A stretch of 64,000 bases of DNA from Calendula officinalis (GCA_963853835.1 OY970835.1:8299501-8363500); one strand, 5' to 3'. Counted from the first letter of the stretch, positions 44,518 to 60,324 are shown. Notes: generated from the sequence alone by a model not told the origin. Program-made: numbers and translations.

Positions 44518-47420
44518 TGTAACGCCCTGAAATTTCAGAGAAATAAATAATATTTAAATTCAATTTAAATTACGTTTTTAATTGGACTATGAGTTGACCG
44601 TACGGTAATTATGTGACGTTGGTGATTATGCGTACGAATTTAAAAGCGTGACGTTTCGGGTTTAAATCATTTAATCATGGCCGACGTTCCGCCTAAGCAT
44701 TAATTATAAGTATGTGGCTAACGCGTATCGTTTCGTGACGTTTTACTTTCGCGACGTTAGTAATTCCCAGGTACATTAGTTTTCTATTCCGTTGATATAA
44801 TTAAAAACCCGAGTCGTTAAGATTCCGCAAGCAATTTGAGTTTAGTTGGCCGAGCATTCTTGTTTTTCTTTTATTAATTCGGCCCAAGAGACTTAAAGGA
44901 AACCAGGTCTTTGTCTTCTTTTATTAATTCAGCCATGTTGCGGAGGAATGAAGCCCAAGGCCACGTGATTCACCACTAAGAAGCCCAACTCGTTTTTAAT
45001 CCTCTTAAACACCGACTTTTAACATGCGTGATCACAATTACTTCATACCTCGTTCCCTGTACCCTAGCTGCCGACAAAGTTGTTTCCCACCTTCAAATCT
45101 TTCTGTCGACTAGAGCATCTCCATCTCCTTCGTCGGCAGTTGTGGCACATCATAATTCCGTGGGTTCAAAATAGAGCATCTCCAATCATGACAAGTGTTC
45201 TCCATTCTCCGAGCAGAAGCAAACAAAGGGTAACCTCCTGTGTGTCCGATTTGGTGAGTTCGGTTCCTTCTTTTCCTATTTTTCTTCTTTTTCTGTCAAC
45301 CGGTTATTGTTCTTGTCTAAACAAGTCTTATGGCCAGTGTGTACGTGATCCAACAGGAGCAAGAAATGAGTAATCAATCGGGTGTTGGTCGACTCTAGAA
45401 CCTCTGCCATTAGTTGCATCGGTGATTCGGTGAGTCACTTTTCAGTTCCGTTTTTATGCCACATACTTTTCTTTCGTAAATAGAAAATCTGATTTCCATT
45501 TATTCCTTTATGGTGGGCTGCGTGGACTTCATTCACAAGCAGAAAGATCGAGCGGGAGTATCGGTGAACACGAGCAGATTCGGTGATCAAGTTGTGGGTT
45601 TGACCGGGGATGAGTTTCGGTAGTTTCTTTGTTCCGAGTTTTTAATGCTTTTATCCCGTAGGATATTTTGGTTCATGGTCTGAATATGTTTGGCATCTAA
45701 TCAGTTCTTGCATAGGGTTCTGGGGCTGCGGTTTAATAATGATAATCAAGCCCTTCGGGTTTTGGGTTGATGGGTTATTCCCTTCTCGTTTTGGTTCTAT
45801 TTAATTGTTAGTTGATTTCCATTTGTGTAGTTTGTCCTAGGAGTGGTGACCTGTAGGAAATTGTGAACCGGGCAGCCGAGGTTGAGCTCGGATTGTCACG
45901 GTGGGTTGGGTTCGTTACTCAAATCGTTTTATAAAAATCAGAATTTTATAGCCGAAGGGGAAACCGAACCCGTAGGGTTCTCGGTTTCCCAATCGTGATC
46001 AAGTTTTAGAAACCATTCATAATAATGAGTAAATAATATTTCCAAACTGTAAGGTATCAAATTCTAAGTGTTCGGTTTTATTTTCCGGTAACGGGTCGGG
46101 TTTGCTAAAACGGGTTTTGAAGATTAAATACCTCTCGGGCAGATTCTGGCCTTCTGTTCTCGGCTGTTTTTGACCTTCTTAGAATAACGTCTTGAATTTT
46201 TGGCCCGTAATGGTACCTTGTTTTCTGAGTTAGCTTTTCAATGCCGCAACCCTCTCGTCAATCCGAATTACGGTTTAAAAGTTATAACTAATTTAGTATG
46301 CTGCTGTTAGGAAGATGACCTGTGCAGCATGTCTGTCTTGCGACGCGGTTTTGGGACACTTAGATTCTGTTTTGGCCAGTGACCGTCTCACAGAGATTGG
46401 TAGTTCTGGTTGTCTACTTTTCATGGTAAAAATATGGGATAAATCTACTGCACAGTTTAAGAGTTATAGCATTTTCCGTGAGACCGACGGGTGCTGACAG
46501 TTTTCTAAATTGAGTCCTTAGAACGGATTGTAAATCGGGTTTCATTTTTATGCTTTTAGGATCATCTAGGAATAACCGAGCAGCGCTTTAGAGTATTGAG
46601 GATCCTTTGGAGCTTACATTTATCGAGGTGAGTATTCTCACCGTGTATTCAGTTATAACGATACGTGCATGACTCATATGGTTAACTGTTTTGATCTGTT
46701 GTACTTTCTGTGTGTTGATCTGTTATCTGAGTGACTGTTTTTGCATACTACTTATCTGAGACGGACGTGCCGAGTATCTGAGCCGGTACCAAGTCATTTT
46801 GTGCTACTAAGTGATAGGGCTATCTGTGTGGTTTATGTTAGGAGTTGAAAACATAAAAATAATTAATAAATCTCAGTGGAAATTCTGTGTGGTGGCCTGA
46901 GTGCCAAATTCTGTGTGGGCCCTTGTGGAAAATTCTGTGTGGGCCCTTGTGGCAAATACTGTGTGGGCCCTTGTGGCATTTTAGTGTAAGGAGAGGCGAG
47001 GTTGATCTCTCGACTCGAGTTACACAAGCGCGCTATATAAATTTAAAAGATACAAAAACTGAGAAATTAACTTAGTGGTAAATGATTAGGAGTTCACCTG
47101 TGTGCCCTCATGTATTGTATGTTGTAGTTGTTTGCATTTTGAGTTTATTCACTCAGCTTCCCCTCTGACCCAAAAACCCCCTCCCATTTTCAGGTACTAG
47201 CAAAGGAAAAGAGAAGGTGGACGGTTGACTGTTGTACTACTTCTGAGTGCTGATGTGAAACGTTTTTATTATTTTAAAATTATGAATTTTATTCAAGACA
47301 TTTCCGCATTAAATACATTTTTAAATCAAACAATTATTTTGGGGATTATTTATGGGACCTTTTTGATTATAATTTTGTACTTAAAAATTTTAAAAATCTT
47401 GTAAATTTTAGGGTGTTACA
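44518..47420 (+). repeat. 3' LTR of element 3
   Basis: 2903 bp, same length as the 5' LTR and nearly identical. Confidence 0.9.
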
Positions 47421-47425
47421 TAAAC

Positions 47426-48749
47426 CCCTATACCCTACCGGCCGTTATTTTGGAGAGAGTGCACGGTTTTTGGTGTTCTTGAGCTAAAATCTTCATATTT
47501 CTTGGAGATTGTTGATCTAAGGTAAGAATCTTTGTTAGTTTATGCATCTCTTTGATATTTCAAGCTTTACTTGGGCATCAATGGTGGTTTGGATAACTCA
47601 CCATGTCATCTTTGGGGAAGATGACTAAACATGAGTGTAAAACACTCATTGTTGACTTGTAATCAATGTATACAAGTTGGATTTGGGATTTATGGATAAA
47701 AATGTTGAACTAGGGTTTGAGGTTTCACCAAGTTGTATGAACTTGGTGATTGGGAATGTTAATATGGGTTAATTAGTAGCTAGTTATGGATATTAACTAG
47801 GTTTTTTGATGGTATTGATGTTAGGTCAAGAAGACCTTGTGATTGGAAGTACTTCTTGATTAAGAAGTAAGGATTTGTGTTTGCTAACACAATTTTGGAA
47901 TAGCATTGCTAAGGTGAGTACATGTGATCCTTTCTGAGTACATAGTAAATGATTTTTAAATGATTAAAATGATTATAAGAGTTTTTATTTAATGTATGAA
48001 TTGATAAAGAAATTGATTGATGTGCTTACTTGTTATGAAATGGAATGTGATCTTGATATAATGAAATGATGATTGAAATGGGGCAATGGCCCATATTTGT
48101 AGACCAATTATATGATAGTCAAATTCCGGAAACGATAACCCATTCGTGGGGGAGTTGAGATTACTACTTGGGGCGGTACCTCCCTGCGCAATGGTAGTAT
48201 ATCTATGAGAATGATAACCCGACATTAGGGGGACTATGATAACCCGATAAAAGGGGGATTATGATAACCCGCGAGACGGGGGAGTGACGATCTCGGTAAG
48301 TTTGGGAGAACCCCAATTACCATGAGATCCTTTGATGATAACCCATATCGGGGGAGTTTCCTTCGGGATGACCAGTTGCGTATGTGTGGGCTTTGGATAA
48401 GCTCGGGACTATGTGTGAGCTTTAGTTGCAAATGTTTATAAACGGGTCCAAAACCCATGTTACTCACAAGACATTCTTGTCTCACGTACTACGTTTACTT
48501 TTATGTCTATGTACTCAGGTTCGGGAGCTAAGGATTAGGCGGCCCGTAGTTATGACATTGGATGATTAAGCTCGGTGTACAATTTTAATTCCCTTAGACT
48601 TTAGTCTCGATATATTTGTAACACTAGTTTTTGGCACATTGTTAATCATACCGAATGTTTGATTTGAATTTCATTTTGATACTATGGTTTTTGTATTAAA
48701 CTTGGATTATTTAAAAGTTTAAATTATTTTGAAAAATTGAGGTGTTACA
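47426..48749 (+). repeat. 3' LTR of element 2, right part
   Basis: Matches 31973-33325 with a few percent differences and a deletion near 48410-48430. Ends GAGGTGTTACA before the TGTAA target duplication. Confidence 0.88.
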
Positions 48750-48784
48750 TGTAACATTGAATGTTTTACGAGATATATTATTAG

Positions 48785-49267
48785 GGGATAATTTCATATA
48801 CGTCCTTGCAAACTTCCAATATTACGCATATAACCTTGCAAACTTCATTATTACATATATATATATATATATATCCTTCCAAAATGTCAAAATTCTCACA
48901 TATATCAATTTACCTAATTTAATATTATTTCAATCTTTTAAAATTTAAAAAAAGCCTAATCTAAATTAATGGCAAAATAGCCTAAAATACACTTGACGAA
49001 TGGAAATGCAGTTGTCGAGTATGGCAAGAAAATACCCTTGATGAAATAAAAAATCCTTGAACTTTAAGGGTATTTAGGACATTTTACCATTAATTTATAT
49101 TAGGATTTATGTTTTTTAAGTTTTAAATGATTTAAATATTATATAATTAGGTAAAAGGACATGTGTGAAAATTTTGAGATTTTGGAAGGATATATACGTG
49201 ATAATGAAGTTTGCAAGGATATATGTTTAATATTGGATGTTTGCAAGGACGTATATGAAATTATCCC
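48785..49267. mobile_element. Tourist-like foldback MITE
   Basis: About 483 bp with long inverted arms (GGGATAATTTCATATACGTC on the left; complement of GACGTATATGAAATTATCCC on the right), repeated TGCAA..CTTCCAATATT motifs in both arms, flanked by TTA (one extra G on the left). It sits in the leader of the transposase gene. Confidence 0.75.
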
Positions 49268-49397
49268 TTATTTTATGGTAAAACAGACAATGTTGTGATA
49301 ATTTAAGTGTACATTAGATGATGCTGACATTTAATGATTTACAAGAAATATTATTAAAATTTGTTTATTAATTTATTAATTCAGTTTTGTTTTTTAA

Positions 49398-52300
49398 ATG
49401 AAAGCAGATGTTGATACAAGTATGTTACAGCTATTGCCAACACCAGAAGGTACTAAATATTGGATACCAGAAGTCCCCGATGATGATATACCAAAAGTGG
49501 GTACCGTATACGAAAATTTTGATAAATGTTATGAAATGTACAAAGCATGCTCGCAATTGGCCCGATTTAACATAAGAACACACGGGGTTAAACGGTATAA
49601 GGGGGAGATAACGCACATGTATATTGTTTGCAACCGTGGGGGGAAGTCAAGGTCGAAAGTCGAAAGAAACACACTAAATTATTCTGTAAATGAGCAAACA
49701 ACCGTTGACGGGAAGATTTAAAAAAAATCGTCTTCTAAAGTCACATGTTGTCCCGCGAAGATTGGATTTACCGCAGTGAAGGGTACACAATCGTTTACAA
49801 TATCAGTGTTCATTGAAAACCACAACCATGCATTAATGAATAATCTAAACATGGTTTTGTCTGCAGCGTGAAGAGAGTTAAAATATTCTGAATTTAAAGT
49901 TATGCATCAGGCAGCATTAGCAAATTTGAGTGCCACAAAAGCGCATAGGTTAAAAGTAGCGCTAATGGGCGGGTATGACGGCGTGCGTGGAACTCCACTA
50001 CATTGGAGGAATTTTAGGAGAGGGGTAGACATGTTCATCGGAGATAATGATGCTTATATGATAGTTGATAAAATGATGAAAAGGCAAGCACATGTTCCCG
50101 ACTTCTCATTTGAGTACCATCTATGAAATTCTGAGCTCATTAGTATGTATTGGGCTGATGAAACAATGAAGGCGAACTATGACGTATTCGGCGACGTTTT
50201 ATCATTCGATGCAACCTTCCAAACAAACTAGTATGATACATCAATTTTTTTTATTTCTCCTTAATATATAGTAAGTATACTAACCATGAATGTTATTGTT
50301 TATAGGTATGATTTTGATTTTGTCCCTTTCACTGGAATCGATAACAACAATAATGTGTTACGTTCGGTGCCGCTATACTCTTAGATGAATCTGTTGAATC
50401 GTACTCGTGGATGCTGGAGGTTTTTAAGAAGATTCATGTTAAACAGCCACCATTAGTTGTAATCGACCAAGATCCCGCATTAAGGTTAGCCATTGTTAAT
50501 AAGTTTCCTGAATCACGACACAGGTTAAAAGCGCATAGGTTAAAAGTAGCGCTAATGGGCGGGTATGACGGCGTGCGTGGAACTCCACTACATTGAAGGA
50601 ATTTTAGGAGAGGGGTAAACATGTTCATCGGAGATAATGACACTCAAATGATAGTTGATAAAATGATGAAAAGGCAAGCACATGTTCCCGACTTCTCATT
50701 TGAGTACCATCTATGAAATTCTGAGCTCATTAGTATGTATTGGGCTGATGAAACAATGATGGCGAACTATGACGTATTCGGCGACGTTTTATCATTCGAT
50801 GCAACCTTCCAAACAAACTAGTATGATACATCAATTTTTTTTTTATTTCTCCTTAATATATAGTAAGTATACTAACCATGAATGTTATTGTTTTTAGGTA
50901 TGATTTTGATTTTGTCCCTTTCACTGGAATCGATAACAACAAAAAATGTGTTACGTTCGGTGCCGCTCTACGCTCGGATGAATCTGTTGAATCGTACTCG
51001 TGGATGCTGGAGGTTTTTAGAAGGTTCATGTTAAACAGCCACCATTAGTTGTAACCGACCAAGATCCCGCATTAAGGTTAGCCATTGTTAATAAGTTTCC
51101 TGAATCACGACACAGGTTATGTATGTGGCACATTACACAAAAACTGTCGGGGAAGGTATGTTAACTGTTTAAACGTATTTACACAAAAATGTACATTATA
51201 CATAAAATGTTGTATTTATTATTAACTACATTTTAAACAGGTTCTTGGTGAGTTACCTGTTGTCACTGAGTTTAGAAAAGATTTTCACAAATTGATATGG
51301 AATGTGTATATTGAGCCAGAAGTATTTGAAGAACGATGGGCTGAATTGATGATTAAATACAACCTATCAGGTAACAAATGGTTGTCAGATATGTATACAC
51401 TAAGAGAACGTTGGATACCGGCATCTTTTAAAGACTATCCAATGTGCGGGTTAATGAAAACAACATCTCGCTCTGAAAGTTCAAATAAGTTTTTTCAAAT
51501 GTTTGAAGACAGCGGAAACACATTTGTTCACTTAATGTTATATTTTGAACAGGCAATGGAGTTGCAAAGAAACCACCAACGTACAACGGAGAACAAGGAT
51601 GACGGTACATCGGTGAAAAAGCGTACTGATCTGCGTATTGAGAAACATGCTAGCGAAGTGTACACCCAAGCAGTGTTACGTGATGTTCAAAATGAAATAT
51701 ATAAAGGTCTTTATTCTTGTTCTCAGAGTGAAACAGGTGATGACGGTGACATCCAATGGTCAATGATTGAACAGAGGGAAAATCATTAAAAGTTGTTGTA
51801 ACAACCAAGGTACATTTCAATAATATAATTTGCTCATTTCAAATTAATAAGTATATTTTGCTGGTAACATCACATGCACACACTTTGACGTATAATATAT
51901 TAACAGTTACAACATTACATGCAAGTTACATATAATACAAGTGATGGAACAATGACTTGCTCGTGCGGACATTTTATCCGGCATGGTTATTTGTGTCGCC
52001 ATATATTTTGTGTTTTAAAGAAAAATTGTGTAGACAGAATTCCAGAACGTTACATCAAAACTCGATGAACAAAGAATGCACTACCGGCACACCTACTAGA
52101 AAACAGGCACTGATATGGACCATGTTTAGCAGAAACGAATAAAATGGCTGCCGATCTTCATTCTTTAGTTGATGACTGTGTTAATATGGCGCGTAACAAT
52201 GTTCCGAAGTTAAAAGAATATGTTGATGATTGGAAAAACATGAAAAAGGAGCTTAAAGGAGACCCAGAATCATCAAAACTAGTTGAAAGACAGGAAAAAC

Positions 52301-52690
52301 TAATAGCGGAAATGTATGATGTCGAAGTACCTGAAAATTTAAATATCAAACTTGCCAAAAAATCAAAGAACAAGGGTTCAAAATGGATTAAGAGTGCATT
52401 TGAGTTAGCAACTTCTGGTAAGAAACGTAAAACTACAAGGAAAACTCCATTCAAATCGCATCAGTGTGGTATTTTTCAAAATTACGGACATAACAGACAT
52501 GGTCATGCAGCCTAATTACAAAATAAAACATTAGTTCTTGAAGGTGAAGATGAAGACGGTGGCGAAGATGAAGACGGTGTCGAAGATGAAGATGAATATG
52601 ATGAACAAGAAAATTCAGATCAAGGTGATGAAGAAGAAGATGGAAATCACAATGACGATGAATCGGATGAATATTACAATTCTGAATAGT
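49398..52690 (+). pseudogene. FAR1-type MULE transposase, decayed
   Basis: First exon carries a FAR1 DNA-binding domain (PKVGTVYENFDKCYEMYKAC ... GVKRYKGEITHMYIVCNRGG). The MULE core follows: LSFDATFQTN (first catalytic D), VVTDQDPAL (second D), CMWH, then RKDFHKLIWNVY ... ERWAEL, and NYPM/TTSRSES..NKFF. A SWIM zinc finger (CSCGHFIRHGYLCRHIFC, about 51957-52010), a zinc-knuckle-like CGIFQNYGHNRHGH and an acidic tail end the protein. GT-AG introns are visible near 50231-50305, 51155-51240 and 51810-51915. Stops occur near 49719, 49869, 50124, 50229 and 52513, and an internal 590-bp tandem duplication disrupts the core. It would have cut and inserted the element by its ends. Confidence 0.8.
49937..51119 (+). 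repeat. 590-bp tandem duplication within the transposase gene
   Basis: Unit 1 about 49937-50526, unit 2 about 50527-51119, joined at AGGTTAAAAGCGCATAGG. Copies are about 97% identical and share the TGA and TAG stops, so those stops came first. Confidence 0.85.
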
Positions 52691-53489
52691 TTCTATTATA
52701 TTTTGGTATCGAAAATAGTTTTGATTTTTTAATAATCTGGTTGTTTTCTATTTTGTTGTTATACTTTACGTTTTAGACGATTTTGAATTTGTTTTCTAAA
52801 TTTGTGTTAGACTTTATGTTTTAGCCGATATTGAATTTGTTTGATAGGTTTAAGGCTATATTTCTCTAAGTATTCGTAGAACAACTAATGCATGTGATGT
52901 TGCATGTGATGTTGCATGTGATTTAACATTGAATGTATAACATGCAATGTATAGTCGTTAAATTTGTAATTTCATAATTCTAAACAGTAGCTGTGTACCA
53001 AGAATGGTACTGTAGTGATTGACGCAGATCCATCCAATAACTTGGTCGACTGACTACATTTCAAGTGTAATACTGATAGTTAAAACAAATGGACTTACAT
53101 GCATTTGTGTGAAATCCCATCAACTTACTTGCAATTGTTACTATTTCACTAACATGTATTATTGAATGATGGCATAAGTAATACTGAATGTGCACTATTT
53201 GATTCAACGGAAAGATGTAGCTATCAACATACAAATGGAAAAAAGCTACATTTAAATCCATCTAAATGTAACCATCAAAAACTGATAAAACATTGAAAGC
53301 TAAACCTCAAAAACCAAAGTAATTCAAAAATACAAACCCATAAACATCTAAAATATTAAATGTCTAAAACAGCAAAAAAACTGACATTGTTCTAATTAAG
53401 CAAGAAACGCGAAATCACTCATTCGTAACCCCTTCTATCTTGCAGATTCATCGATCTTTTTTTTCATTTCCTTCTTCAATATGTTGGCC
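52691..53489. other. Convergent intergenic spacer of the Mutator-like element
   Basis: Lies between the 3' ends of the two convergent genes. AT-rich, with repeated TGCATGTGATGT near 52890-52920. No gene seen. Confidence 0.5.
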
Positions 53490-56400
53490 TCAGACATAAG
53501 AATACGGGAAACATACTTTTGCTTCAATACCATCAAAACCACTTACGAATCTCCTTAAATCCTTCCCGAAATAAGCCTCCATAAATCGCATAATAACTAA
53601 ACCATTGATAGTTTTCTTATATCGGAATGATTGCCAAGGAAATTCTGCAATTTGCAATTGTGCCATATGTGCTATAGTATTGCCTTTCTGACATTTGATG
53701 CTTGAAAGATATCTGCCAAATTGTGTTTTCTGTTTATGAAACTGGAAAAAAAATGTCAATATGCTCAGTTTGGTGTTACAACAATAATAAAGCTGCGTAA
53801 GACATCAGAAAAGTAAATAAGCAAATTTATGTGTTAAAACATGTGTAAGACTCCAGTGGCACATTATATAATAGAAGCAGCTTGCGATTAGGAGAGCAAC
53901 ATTGGTTGTTTTATACTGCCATCCGGCACGTTTAATTATCTTCCTTATTGGTTGTGCATTTTTATTTCCATCAAACAACACAACCGCACCATATCTCATA
54001 TCAAACGTAACAAAGAATATTTGACCGTGATTGTTGACAGGTATAAAAACCTATCATAACATCATAGTAATTAATAAACCAAAACCATTAAAATAATAAT
54101 AAACGCCTAAGTTAAAAAATCAACCGTTGTAACCTGCTTTTGGTCATTGGTGTGCTTGCGAAAATTGTCCATATATATTTTGAAATATGTTGACTGATGA
54201 AACTCAGTTAGCATATTAATGTCATTACCTTCTTGTACCTATCAGTAAAAAACATTGCATGTAAAAAATTTTAATTTATATATAGCTTATTATAAACTAA
54301 TATTTCTTTACCATTTCAAACACTGGCAAATACAGCCTACTCGGTGCTTCCGGGCTCTTAGAGTTCTCCATTGAATTTAACACAATAGACCATTTATTTA
54401 TAAGGTTGGTATGCACATCATCATCCACCAACCGTTCAATGTCATTACGTTCATATACGTGTCCATTAGAATCCACAAACATCACAAGTCTGAAAAGCAA
54501 TACATTAAAACATTAAATGATTCATAGATATATACATATTATGGTAAAGTAAAGTTAATATTAAATTGAACAATATTTAATACTTACTTGGTATCTGTGT
54601 TTACCCAAATAAAACGAACAACCCTTTCTTCTTCAGCATTAACTCCTCGATCAAAATCAACCAATCGTTGAATATAAGGAGACCTTAAGACACTTGATTT
54701 TGTAGGAACCCTACGACCTCGAAACATAACACGACCGTCCGGTGCATATCTTGGTGATAACATTTGTACCGGGACAGGTGTTGTTACATTTTCGTCTTCA
54801 TCGTCAGTATCTGACACAATATCACCTTCATTTTCATACAGTCCATCTTCGGTATGTGTTTGCTCACCCTTTTCTTTAACAGTCTCAATGTTTTCACACA
54901 GTGGCACCGTCTCTTGAGTATGTCCTAGAGTAAAGCTAGGACCAGCTTCTGTTGATAGCCTTTTCTTTTCGGCACCAATTCTTTCAAATTCATCAAAACT
55001 TTCAATGATTTTTTGCTGTGTTGCATCGCCACCCATACCATCATCAAAATCATCAAATGTGGACATGTCAATATTTTCCCATTCAATAACATCAGCAATG
55101 TCATCTGATGTTTTTTTTTTTCCAACATTGGACCAGTTGGTAAAATACCCTACATCGCATGTTGGGCTGACTTCACAACAACGTCTTCCACCCCGGGATA
55201 TACATTCTGACCCTATGATGAGCTCGTTTGGTTGATGTCTCACCTAAAGTGTTATACGGCCAACCAACATTCTGATTTGCGGATTTCTTACAACCTAAAC
55301 CTTCTCCAAAGTCATCAAATTTGGAAAACTCAATATTATCAAGGTCAACATCAACAGCATTTACAGTTGCTGTTTGATCACTTTCCTTTATTGGACCAGT
55401 GGGTGTATTATCATGCCCAAAATGTTGGTCTGCCTTACCAACAACATCTTCCGCCTCTGCATATACCTTCTGAACCCGAGGATCACGTCGGTTGATTGAC
55501 GTGTCACCTACATGGGTAAACGTGCCACCGACATTCTGATTTCCGGCATTCTCACCAACTAAAACTGCATCAGTTTTTTCTTTAATCCTACTAGACATGT
55601 ACTTTAACATCTTCTCGAACCTATCTAACAGCATGTCGACTTCGGCCCTGTCCGGGAACATTCGTCTTGTGGCTACAACCGTTTTGTCAAAATCAGCAAT
55701 TCCATTACCCACCGCTTTAATGTATGCTTTGAGATTCCATAAACAACCCTGCAAGTCGTAAAGATTAGTAATACTATGAGGTTTATTATAGTTATAGTTA
55801 AAAAATTAAACAATAAACCAAGACGTAACCTCTATATCCTCTGGAATTAACTCTCCTCCATCTACAACCATTGTATCATCCACCTCACCGATCCCAAACC
55901 CACCATTATTAATCTCTACCATCTCCCGTATACCCAATCACTCAGAATTCCAAACTGATACCGGAAGTCTCTTAGTTTACACTTTGAACGCTTCACATTT
56001 GCACTTATCGATATAACACATCTGTGTCAAAAACATCAAATGTAATATCAATAAACAAAAAATACGAAAACACTTTAATATCAAATTTAATAATTACAAA
56101 AACATCAAATGCAATAATGATAGAAACATCAAATGTAATATAAAAAACATCAAATGTATAAAACGATATCGATTAAGAATTATAACTTACCACAAGCAAC
56201 GTCAACGGTCCCCTGAAAAACGAATATTTCTTACCCTTCACCCATCCTTTCTTGAAACTCTTCAAGCATTCGAATAGATAATCGCACCAAGAAGTCTGTT
56301 GTGGATTTCAATAATGACAAAATTGTTATATCACATACACCACCTGGTTTAATTGTTCTCATTATATTACAGAATAATACAATGAAATTAAGCATGAAGT

Positions 56401-57423
56401 TCATGTCCGCAACCTCTGACCGCCGAATGTTTAATTTAATGTCAGGTGGTTTCACCTCCTTGCAACCGGAATATTGAACTAACATTCTTGAATCATACTA
56501 TCGTATTCCTGAACAGCCAAATCATTAATTCTCTGCCTAACATTTTCTAAACCAAGCATTTCAGCAATCAGGCCATGTGTTATTCTAATTGATCCATTGG
56601 CCAATATTATCTCCATACTTTCAGGATTAAATGAATCTACAACAAAGAAAGCAAGCTTCGTAGGGATGCTATCAAGACTGAAACCTATAAATCCAGTGAA
56701 TCCCATAACATCTAAACAATACTTCAGACTGGGATTCAACGTTGACATTACTGCACTTAACGTCTTAGGGCTAGATCTAGTGTGAAAAAAATTATTTTTT
56801 ATTGCTGCACGAATAACATTAGCTGCATCTCGGTTAGATGATTCACCAACATTGCGTTTCTCCTTCCGTTTACGATCAACTCGAATTCTTCTTCATCATC
56901 TAAATCTGAACAAATAACATACATAAGATTAAATACACACACTAATAAATCAAACCAACATATCGACTATGACAACCGGTTTAGGCCTCCGACTTTCGTT
57001 ATAATTAACTGATCTCGCCTTTTTCCTACCGCTTCTTCTAACAATTGCAGTTTCAAACATAACACAACATAACTTGATTTAAGCACGAAATAATATCGTA
57101 ACATATAACATAACATGTATGACTCCAATACATATATCTTTTATCATTTATGATTAACCAAATACACGTATATTATTTAACACTCACAGGTATACATGTA
57201 TTGCACTGTAAAAATGGACCTATGTGAAATAATATAAGAAATCAACTACAATAAAGATGATTATATACTGTTTTTTGTATACGGAAGCTAAAAAAAACCA
57301 ACCATACATATCGTCTGAACAAGATATACAATAATGGGATAAGGGTTTCGGAAGAAACCAAATCAAAATTAACATAATCGATTAATAAAAGAACAAATAC
57401 TACTAGATTACTAACCAGACATC
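53490..57423 (-). pseudogene. Ulp1-like (C48) protease gene of the Mutator-like element
   Basis: Minus-strand multi-exon gene. A likely first exon at 57423 (ATGTCTG then GT donor) is followed near 57040 by a basic segment (RRSGRKKARSVNYNESRR). At 56876-56481 is the N-terminal domain of the plant Ulp1/mobile-domain type (NPSLKYCLDVMGFTGFIGFS ... ESMEIILANGSIRITHGLIA). Acidic linker exons lie at 55754-54584. The protease domain spans 54500-53490: FIPVNNHGQIFFVTF (catalytic H) and GAVVLFDGN (D). The usual T-DCG nucleophile motif reads KKTINGLVIMRFMEAYFG, so the catalytic Cys is absent. Ulp1 proteases cleave SUMO; several MULE families carry them with unknown role. Frame shifts between exons are likely. 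Confidence 0.65.
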
Positions 57424-57892
57424 TTTTTTGAACCTTCGATTTCACTTTATCTCCTTCTTCAGCCGCGCATAAAAAACCCTAATTCGAACCAGAAAAACTT
57501 GCTATTCTAGTTTAAAGTGTCGTAATTTCAAGCGATAAGGTATAAAAACACACATATTGTAGAAGATTTGGAAGATTTCGTTTACCATTTTGAAGAATCG
57601 GTGAAATGGAACGAGCGTGAAATTGGGTATGTAGTTGGGATGTGATCTCCGCAGATTCTGCACACGAATGGAAATGATATTCTATTTTAAATCCCTTTGA
57701 ATTATCTCGCTATGTCAATTTACCAGTGTACCCTTAATCAAATTAAATATCAAGTTATTTAATTGATTACAAAATGGAAAAAGGAATCTTTCCCCTCAAC
57801 CGTCAATCATATCATCAAGGGTCAACATTAAAACTTAAAATGGTTTTGTAGTTCTGTACCTTTACATGGTTCTGAGCTGAATCGGACACTAT

Positions 57893-59834
<1,942 letters not shown>

Positions 59835-59885
<51 letters not shown>
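59835..59885. repeat. (TA)n microsatellite
   Basis: About 50 bp of TA. Confidence 0.9.
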
Positions 59886-59888
<3 letters not shown>

Positions 59889-60258
59889 GCGAGCTATTTA
59901 CAGAACCCATTTTTTGCGTAGAACCAAACAGAACTCATCTAAGAATATTAGAATTTAGTAAAAAAATATGCAAAACAATAACATTTAACCCAAATCAAAC
60001 ATATACTTTAAGAAAGACGTCAAAAATACTGAAAAACATAGATGTTCAAATAATGCAAAAATAACACTTATGTATATATACATGAAAACATACATGCACA
60101 AAAACATATATGTTTTCGTGCATGAATAACATACATGCATGGGGGTCCCTAATTAAATCACTTCATGTATCTTCCATGATCATTTCATTTTAAAAGTTAA
60201 TGATTTAGATTGAGTTCTGCGGGTTCTGTAGCCTAAAATGGGTTCTGTAACTAGCCCT

Positions 60259-60262
<4 letters not shown>
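59886..60262. mobile_element. TIR element related to family F1
   Basis: 377 bp; ends GGGCGAGCTATTTACAGAAC and (minus strand) GGGCTAGTTACAGAACCCAT are inverted repeats. The right half keeps GGGGGTCCCT, CCATGATCATTTCATTTT and GGTTCTGTAGCC of family F1. No ORF. Confidence 0.7.

Positions 60263-60324
<62 letters not shown>
60263..60324. repeat. (TA)n microsatellite
   Basis: About 62 bp of TA. Confidence 0.95.

Larger units (their letters stand above)
38573..47420 (+). mobile_element. Non-autonomous Tekay-related element (element 3)
   Basis: 8848 bp with 2903-bp LTRs at both ends and a 3.0-kb interior without intact ORFs. Target duplication TACAC/TAAAC (one base changed). LTR ends (TGTAACGCCCTGA, GGTGTTACA), primer site, leader bases and polypurine tract match element 1, so enzymes of an element-1 relative could move it. 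LTRs differ at roughly twenty positions, so it is older than element 1. Confidence 0.9.
31598..48749 (+). mobile_element. Tekay-lineage retrotransposon (element 2), split by element 3
   Basis: LTRs start TGTAACGACC and end GAGGTGTTACA; target duplication TGTAA at 31593-31597 and 48750-48754. 5' LTR 31598-33325; gag-pol 33548-38189 with several stops; 3' LTR 38202-38572 plus 47426-48749, interrupted by element 3. It lies within the Mutator-like element. Confidence 0.9.

Noticed and set aside
52158..52454. 98-codon antisense frame within the transposase C-terminal exon
   Set aside because: Complement of the real exon that carries the conserved plus-strand protein.
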